Positions 7,941 to 11,767 of a stretch of DNA of 11,767 nt are shown here, piece after piece. The notes beneath the pieces were generated by a model, which did no database searches, had not been told where the DNA came from, and saw only the letters and a program-made list of their open reading frames with translations. Numbering within the stretch: position 1 is the stretch's first letter; each line of letters opens with the position of its first letter. Origin of the DNA: an uncultured bacterium (GTDB lineage: Bacteria; Planctomycetota; Phycisphaerae; Phycisphaerales; SM1A02). The position numbers were made by a program, and so were the translations under genes. The DNA lies in contig CAIXEV010000454.1 of NCBI GenBank assembly GCA_903918555.1, positions 1 to 11,767 of the forward strand, written 5' to 3'.

Positions 7941-7995
7941 GCACGACTTGCTCGCCAGAGCGAGCCGCCGCAGCGGCGAGCGCTCAAAGCCGTGC
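7941..7995 (+). other. Compound stem structure between lipoprotein gene and sua5
   Basis: An outer stem pairs 7941-7949 with 7987-7995, with one mismatch. Inside it are two hairpins: GCTCGC-CAGA-GCGAGC (7950-7965) and CGCCG-CAG-CGGCG (7966-7978). It begins five bases after the lipoprotein stop and ends just before the sua5 promoter-like region. It is probably the 3' end structure of the upstream transcript, but no T-tract follows. Confidence 0.45.
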
Positions 7996-8000
7996 ACCGT

Positions 8001-8027
8001 TTGGCGCCCCCCGCTTTCCGCTACATT
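8001..8027 (+). promoter_or_regulatory. Putative sua5 promoter, leaderless geometry
   Basis: A -10-like TACATT (8022-8027) lies exactly six bases before the ATG, which would put the transcript start on the start codon. A possible -35 is TTGGCG (8001-8006), with a short 15-base spacer. No ribosome site is present before this ATG. Confidence 0.5.
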
Positions 8028-8033
8028 GTGCGG

Positions 8034-9029
8034 ATGCCCGTGATCCTGCAGCCAGATTCCGCTGCGATTGCGCAGTGCGCCGAGCGCCTGCGGCGTGGGC
8101 ATGCCGTCGCCTTCCCCACCGAGACCGTCTACGGGCTCGCGTGCGACTCGACCAGCGAGGCCGCGGTCGCCGAGGTCTACCGCCTCAAGCAGCGCCCCTC
8201 GTCGAACCCGCTCATCGCGCATGTCCTCGACGCCGCCATGGCGAAGCGCACCGTCATCGGCTGGGACATCCGCGCGCAGAAGCTCGCCGACGCCTTCTGG
8301 CCCGGGCCCCTCGCGATCATCCTCCCCCGCCGCACCGAGATCTGCGCCTCGAGCGTCGGCGGCCGCACCACCGTCGCCGTGCGCGCGCCCGCGCATCCCG
8401 TCGCGCGCGCGCTGATCGAGGCGTTCGGCGGCCCCCTCTCCGCGCCGAGCGCGAACCGCAGCGGACGCATCTCGCCGACCTCGGCCGCCGATGTCGCCGC
8501 CGAGTTCGCCGATGTCGACGACCTTCCGATCCTCGACGGCGGCCCGTGCGAGGTCGGCCTCGAGTCGACCGTTCTCGACCTCTCCCGCGCGCGCCCCGCC
8601 GTGCTGCGCCCGGGCGCCGTGACCACCGACGACCTGTCGCGCGTCCTTGGCACGCCCGTCGCGATCTTCGCCTCGCACACGCAAGGCGCGAGCCCCGGCA
8701 CCAGCGCTTCGCACTACGCGCCCGAGACCCGCGCCGAACTCGTCGCCGAGCGCGACCTCGCCGCGCGGCTTGCGCAGGAAACCTCGCCCGTCGCCGTGAT
8801 CGCGCCCGCCGGCACCGCCGTGCCCGCGCCGCATGAACTCTTCGCGCTGCCCCGCCACGCGAGCGCCTACGCGCAGATGCTCTACTCGACGCTGCGCCGC
8901 GCCGACGCCACCCGCCCCGCTGCGATTCTGATCGTGCCGCCGACCGAGACCGGTGGCCTGTGGGACGCCGCACGCGATCGCCTGATGCGAGCGACCGCGC
9001 GACGCAACGGCAGCGCGGCGAAATCCTGA
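8034..9029 (+). CDS. sua5: L-threonylcarbamoyladenylate synthase, Sua5 long form
   Basis: This cytoplasmic enzyme makes threonylcarbamoyl-AMP from threonine, bicarbonate and ATP, the first step of t6A37 modification of ANN-decoding tRNAs. It has 331 residues. The YrdC domain (about 5-195) shows PTETVYGL (28-35), the K52-x-R54-P55 and NPL (58-60) active-site region, and FWPGPLAIIL (88-97). It also shows APSAN-SG (137-144) and the GLESTV-LRPG series (175-194). The linker SPGTSASHYAP (220-230) matches the SPG...HYAP segment that covers the active site in Sua5. Residues 235-331 form the extra Sua5 domain that short TsaC proteins lack. The frame is open well upstream, but this ATG starts the family domain and follows the promoter-like element. 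The neighbours are unrelated, as is common for this housekeeping gene. Confidence 0.95.
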   Translation: MPVILQPDSAAIAQCAERLRRGHAVAFPTETVYGLACDSTSEAAVAEVYRLKQRPSSNPLIAHVLDAAMAKRTVIGWDIRAQKLADAFWPGPLAIILPRRTEICASSVGGRTTVAVRAPAHPVARALIEAFGGPLSAPSANRSGRISPTSAADVAAEFADVDDLPILDGGPCEVGLESTVLDLSRARPAVLRPGAVTTDDLSRVLGTPVAIFASHTQGASPGTSASHYAPETRAELVAERDLAARLAQETSPVAVIAPAGTAVPAPHELFALPRHASAYAQMLYSTLRRADATRPAAILIVPPTETGGLWDAARDRLMRATARRNGSAAKS

Positions 9030-9037
9030 GTCGAACA

Positions 9038-9129
9038 AATCAAACCGCCTTCGGCGCGCGAATCAAACCGCCTTCGGCGCGCGATTCAAACCGCCTCCGG
9101 CGCGCGAATCACTCCGCCTTCGGCGCGGG
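9038..9129. repeat. Four 23-bp tandem repeats between convergent genes
   Basis: Units begin at 9038, 9061, 9084 and 9107. The first two are identical (AATCAAACCGCC then TTCGGCGCGCG), the third has two changes, and the fourth is more diverged. The fourth contains the stop codon and last codons of the minus-strand tolC gene. Each unit has CGCC-TTC-GGCG, a small self-complementary core. The array lies between the 3' ends of sua5 and tolC, so a role in two-way termination is possible but unproven. Confidence 0.9.
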
Positions 9130-10890
9130 CGCGATCTCGATGCGGTTCGCCTCGAGCCCTGTGCCCATCGCCTGCGCGAGCGCCGCAAGCGAGCTCTGGT
9201 ACCCGACGAGCGACGCGAAGTACTGGTCTTCCGCCAGCGCAAGCCCGTTCTGCAGCTGGAACTTCAGCTGCAGGAACTCAGGCGTCAACGCCGCAAGCGT
9301 CTTCTCGTCGACGAGCAGCGCCCGAAGGTTCTCCGCCTGCGCGAGGCGGTAGGTGCGGTTCTGCTCGACGAGCTCGCGGTACGCCACGCAGTCGGTCAGC
9401 GCGTTCTTGACCGCAAGCACCGTGCCCTGCACCGCCTTCTCGTAGCCGACGACCGCCTGCGAGCGGCGCAGGCGCGCCTCGCGGTAGGTCGCCTCGGCGG
9501 CGCGGTTGCCGATCGCCTGGCTGAACTGCAGCGCCGCGGCGTAGTTCACGAAATCGCCCGCGGTGATGTCGCCGTAGCTGTCGCCAAAGTCGTCCTGCAG
9601 GCCGAACCACGCGATGTTCGCCGCGAGATCAAGCTGCGGCAGCCACCCGTTGTCGGCCACCGTCACGCCGATCGACGCGCTGTCGATCCCGATGAGCGCC
9701 TGCTGGATCAGCGGCGCGTTCGCGAGCGCCGTCTCGATCGACTTGCGCAGGTCGGCCTGGAACGCAGCGTCGCTCGGGGCATCGGCCGGCACCACATCGA
9801 TCTCGCCGCCGACGGGGATGTTCGGGTCGTTGAGGATCGCCTTGAGGTTGTTGCCGGCCTCGGACAGCCTGCGGCGCGCCTCGATGACGAGCGCCTTGCG
9901 CGCCTCGACGGTGGCGACGGCGTTCGCGTACTCGGCGAGCGTCGCGTCGAACTCGCGGCGCTTCGCGAGGACATCGCGCACTTCCTGGCCAACGCCGACG
10001 AGCCACTCCGCGCTCACAAGCCGCGCCCGCGCGCTCACGAGCGCCCAGTACGCCTGCTCGGTGCGGGCGACGATCGCCAGCAGGTCGGCGCGCAGCTGCT
10101 CCTGCGCAAGGCGGTCGCGGTTCTGCGCGAGCCGCACCTGCGCGAGCGCGACATCGGAGCCGAATCCGCGCAAGAGCGGCTGCGTCAGCCCGAGGTTGAC
10201 CGCGCTCTGCCACGCGGGATCGGGCGTGTAGAGCGCGCTGTCGACATTGTTGACCCGCGACGAGGCCGCGGTGAGCGACAGCGCGCCGCCCGTCTCGAGC
10301 TGGCGGCCGATTCCGGCGTCGAACGACCAGTTGCGCTGGTTCGTCACATTCGGGATGACCGTCTCGGTCGACCCCGGGAAGAGGATGCCGACGGTCGGCT
10401 GGTCGACGCGCTGGTAGCCCGCACCCGCGCCAAGCACCCAGTCGAACGCAGCCTCGGCGCGCACGACATCGGCGTCGGTGATCGCCTTCTCAAGCTGCGC
10501 GGTCTGGACATCGAGGTTGTTGCGGACGGCGGCGACCACGGCCGAGCGGAGCGACAGCACGACGCGCGTCGGCGCCTCCGCCGTCAGCGGCACGACGCCC
10601 GACACGACGGTTCCGAGCGCCGCCGACTGCGGCCCCATCTTCTCGAGTTCGCTGCGGCGCGGCGCGAGCATGCGGTCGACCTCGGTCTCGGTCGAACCGA
10701 CCGCAACCGACGGCTGCGCGGCGACCTGGGCGAGCTGCCGCTCGGTGCTCGAGCGGATGCCCGCTTCGACCGCGTCGGAAAGTCGGTCGTCCTCGGGGGA
10801 TGCGAGCGGCGACTGGCAGGCAACAGGGACCAATCCCGCAATCGACAGGAAGGCGAGCGTTCGGAGAATGGCGGAACGGCTGCGGCGCAT
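9109..10890 (-). CDS. TolC-family outer-membrane efflux/secretion channel protein
   Basis: The protein has 593 residues. It starts with a basic signal peptide (MRRSRSAILRTLAFLSIAGL) leading to C25 in VPVAC, a possible but non-standard lipobox because proline is at -3. Two long helical halves follow (about 112-355 and 383-577), as in the duplicated outer-membrane efflux fold. Landmarks are LSLRSAVVAAVRNNLDVQTA (112-131), the strand motif QPLLRGFG (237-244), LPQLDL (417-422) and the final ALAQAMGTGL (570-579). Family members form a trimeric barrel and periplasmic tunnel for efflux or type I secretion. No pump or adaptor gene is nearby, so the substrate is unknown. The reading frame stays open to 11196, but the ATG at 10890 is chosen because the signal peptide begins there. 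The 3' end overlaps the 23-bp repeats. Confidence 0.9.
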   Translation of the reverse strand: MRRSRSAILRTLAFLSIAGLVPVACQSPLASPEDDRLSDAVEAGIRSSTERQLAQVAAQPSVAVGSTETEVDRMLAPRRSELEKMGPQSAALGTVVSGVVPLTAEAPTRVVLSLRSAVVAAVRNNLDVQTAQLEKAITDADVVRAEAAFDWVLGAGAGYQRVDQPTVGILFPGSTETVIPNVTNQRNWSFDAGIGRQLETGGALSLTAASSRVNNVDSALYTPDPAWQSAVNLGLTQPLLRGFGSDVALAQVRLAQNRDRLAQEQLRADLLAIVARTEQAYWALVSARARLVSAEWLVGVGQEVRDVLAKRREFDATLAEYANAVATVEARKALVIEARRRLSEAGNNLKAILNDPNIPVGGEIDVVPADAPSDAAFQADLRKSIETALANAPLIQQALIGIDSASIGVTVADNGWLPQLDLAANIAWFGLQDDFGDSYGDITAGDFVNYAAALQFSQAIGNRAAEATYREARLRRSQAVVGYEKAVQGTVLAVKNALTDCVAYRELVEQNRTYRLAQAENLRALLVDEKTLAALTPEFLQLKFQLQNGLALAEDQYFASLVGYQSSLAALAQAMGTGLEANRIEIAPAPKAE

Positions 10891-10898
10891 GGGCGCGG

Positions 10899-10904
10899 AT
10901 GGTA
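10899..10904 (-). promoter_or_regulatory. -10-like box of the tolC-family gene
   Basis: On the minus strand TACCAT lies eight bases before the ATG. This would give a leader of about two bases or none. No good -35 is visible, and no ribosome site lies at normal distance. Confidence 0.4.
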
Positions 10905-10920
10905 GCGCCGAGCGCCCACG

Positions 10921-10971
10921 CGGGTGTCGGCGGCGACCTCCTTCGGGCGTGGCTCGCCGCACGACGACCCG
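10921..10971. repeat. Long imperfect inverted repeat between divergent genes
   Basis: GCGGCGA (10930-10936) pairs with TCGCCGC (10954-10960). Nine outer bases (10921-10929) pair with 10962-10971, with A10961 and G10966 bulged, giving sixteen pairs around a 17-base centre. It lies between the tolC start and the SH3b gene promoter, and could be an operator or chance in GC-rich DNA. Confidence 0.45.
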
Positions 10972-11017
10972 CCTCGGAAACCTGCGATTTCCCCTGCCCA
11001 CACGCGAGTCATTTCGA

Positions 11018-11023
11018 TACGAT
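11018..11023 (+). promoter_or_regulatory. -10-like box of the SH3b gene, leaderless geometry
   Basis: TACGAT lies exactly six bases before the ATG at 11030, the same spacing as at sua5. No ribosome site is visible. The -35 region is poor. Confidence 0.5.
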
Positions 11024-11029
11024 CCCGCC

Positions 11030-11767
11030 ATGACCATTCGTTCGTCCTTCGCTCGCGCTGCGCTTGTCGCAGGCATCGCCACTGTCCCCTTCGCACTGGA
11101 TGCGTTCACACTCTCGACGCTCGCGCAGAACAGCGCGCCCGCGTCGAAGCCAGCAGCGAAGACGCCGTACGAAACCACCATCGCCGTCGAGAGCACGCTC
11201 GTGCGCGCCGCACCAAGCGTCGAGAGCGGCTACCCGTTCGGCAGCCTGCGCCAAGGCGCGACCGTGAAGGTCGTCGAGGAGCAGCTCGGCTGGGTCGCCG
11301 TGCAGACGACCGGCGCCGCGTTCGAGAATTGGTTCGGCTTCGTGCAGGCCGGCCCCGGCATCACGCCGTCGGCCGACGGCAAGTCGATCAAGATCGCGTC
11401 GCGCGCACAAATCAGCGCGCCGAACGCCGAGGCGAACTGGAACCCCGACAGCAGCTGGAAGGCGATCGGCTTCCTCGTCGCCGGCGACGAGATCCCCGTG
11501 CTCGGCGAAGTGAAGGGCCAGCGCGACACCTTCTACAAGGTCGCGCTCAACACGAAGACCGTCGGCTGGATCAACGCAAGCGCGATCGCTCCGGCCGCTG
11601 CAGCCGCGACCACGCCGCCGGTCAACCCGCCGACCAACACCGAGAAGCCGAGCGTCACCGGCACGACGACGACCAACGAGCCGCCCGTGCAGGTCGGCGA
11701 GAAGGTCGAGGCCGATTCGAACCCGGTCGACCCTGATCCGACGCAGGACACCGCTGCCGGCGAGCAG
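11030..11767 (+). CDS. Secreted protein with two SH3b-like domains, 3' partial
   Basis: The frame is open from this ATG to the window edge (246 codons), so the end is missing. A signal peptide (residues 1-32) has basic residues R4 and R9, a hydrophobic core and a likely cut after S29-T30-L31-A32. Two bacterial SH3-like stretches follow. The first is at about 47-107, with TLVRAAPS, SLRQGATVKVVEEQLGWVAV and a WFGFV end. The second is at about 119-187, with FLVAGDEIPVLGEV and a TVGWINASAI end. Each has the Arg/Ala-Pro, Gly-Asp/Ala and final Gly-Trp/Phe-Val/Ile features of SH3b modules, which often bind peptidoglycan or peptides. From 188 on it is a Pro/Thr/Asp/Glu-rich linker. No catalytic domain is visible; one could follow outside the window. 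The tolC-family gene is divergent. Confidence 0.75.
   Translation, partial: MTIRSSFARAALVAGIATVPFALDAFTLSTLAQNSAPASKPAAKTPYETTIAVESTLVRAAPSVESGYPFGSLRQGATVKVVEEQLGWVAVQTTGAAFENWFGFVQAGPGITPSADGKSIKIASRAQISAPNAEANWNPDSSWKAIGFLVAGDEIPVLGEVKGQRDTFYKVALNTKTVGWINASAIAPAAAAATTPPVNPPTNTEKPSVTGTTTTNEPPVQVGEKVEADSNPVDPDPTQDTAAGEQ

Noticed and set aside
7941..7995. tRNA gene
   Set aside because: It has only two inner arms, no anticodon loop, no T-arm motif and no CCA end.
7659..8033. In-frame upstream extension of sua5 from an ATG at 7659
   Set aside because: It overlaps the lipoprotein gene, is Arg-rich and unlike the family; the YrdC domain begins at the ATG at 8034.
9038..9129. CRISPR array
   Set aside because: The units are directly adjacent with no unique spacers.
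10936..10943. AAGGAGGT on the minus strand upstream of tolC
   Set aside because: No in-frame start codon lies within normal distance; it falls 45 bases before the chosen ATG.
10891..11196. N-terminal extension of the tolC frame
   Set aside because: The extension crosses the divergent gene and has no domain; a normal signal peptide starts at the ATG at 10890.

Overview
The window is a GC-rich bacterial chromosome segment, by eye about two thirds G+C. It carries a Gram-negative-type envelope gene set: a secretin, a TolC-type outer-membrane channel and two exported or lipidated proteins. The GspL/M/C/D-like order, long Pro/Gly/Ala linkers, GTG starts and apparently leaderless genes would suit a planctomycete, perhaps of the Phycisphaerae. 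That placement is an inference from style, because no rRNA or marker gene is present.

Bases 1-6636 hold the end of a type II secretion / type IV pilus-like operon. In order it has a GspL-like protein (PilM-like domain fused to a PilN-like membrane domain, 5' end outside the window), a GspM/PilO-like protein, a GspC/PilP-like protein with a collagen-like linker, and a large GspD/PilQ secretin. The first three would form the inner-membrane platform and periplasmic connector, and the secretin the outer-membrane gate. The ATPase, GspF and pseudopilins are not in the window. A lipoprotein with a probable beta-propeller (6661-7935) follows the secretin after 24 bases and may belong to the same transcript.

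Bases 7936-9129 hold a foldable intergenic element, a Sua5-type tRNA threonylcarbamoyladenosine synthesis gene, and four 23-bp tandem repeats whose last copy overlaps the end of the next gene. A TolC-family gene lies on the minus strand (9109-10890), convergent with sua5. It is divergent from a secreted protein with two SH3b-like domains that runs off the right edge.

The framework is a recognisable secretion system, and I see no wholly new system. The most distinctive signals are: (1) a related C-terminal helical tail on both the GspL-like and GspC-like proteins; (2) near absence of the tetranucleotide ACGT, with matching synonymous codon switches; (3) -10-like boxes placed so that sua5 and the SH3b gene, and perhaps tolC, would give leaderless mRNAs; and (4) the 23-bp repeats at the tolC end.
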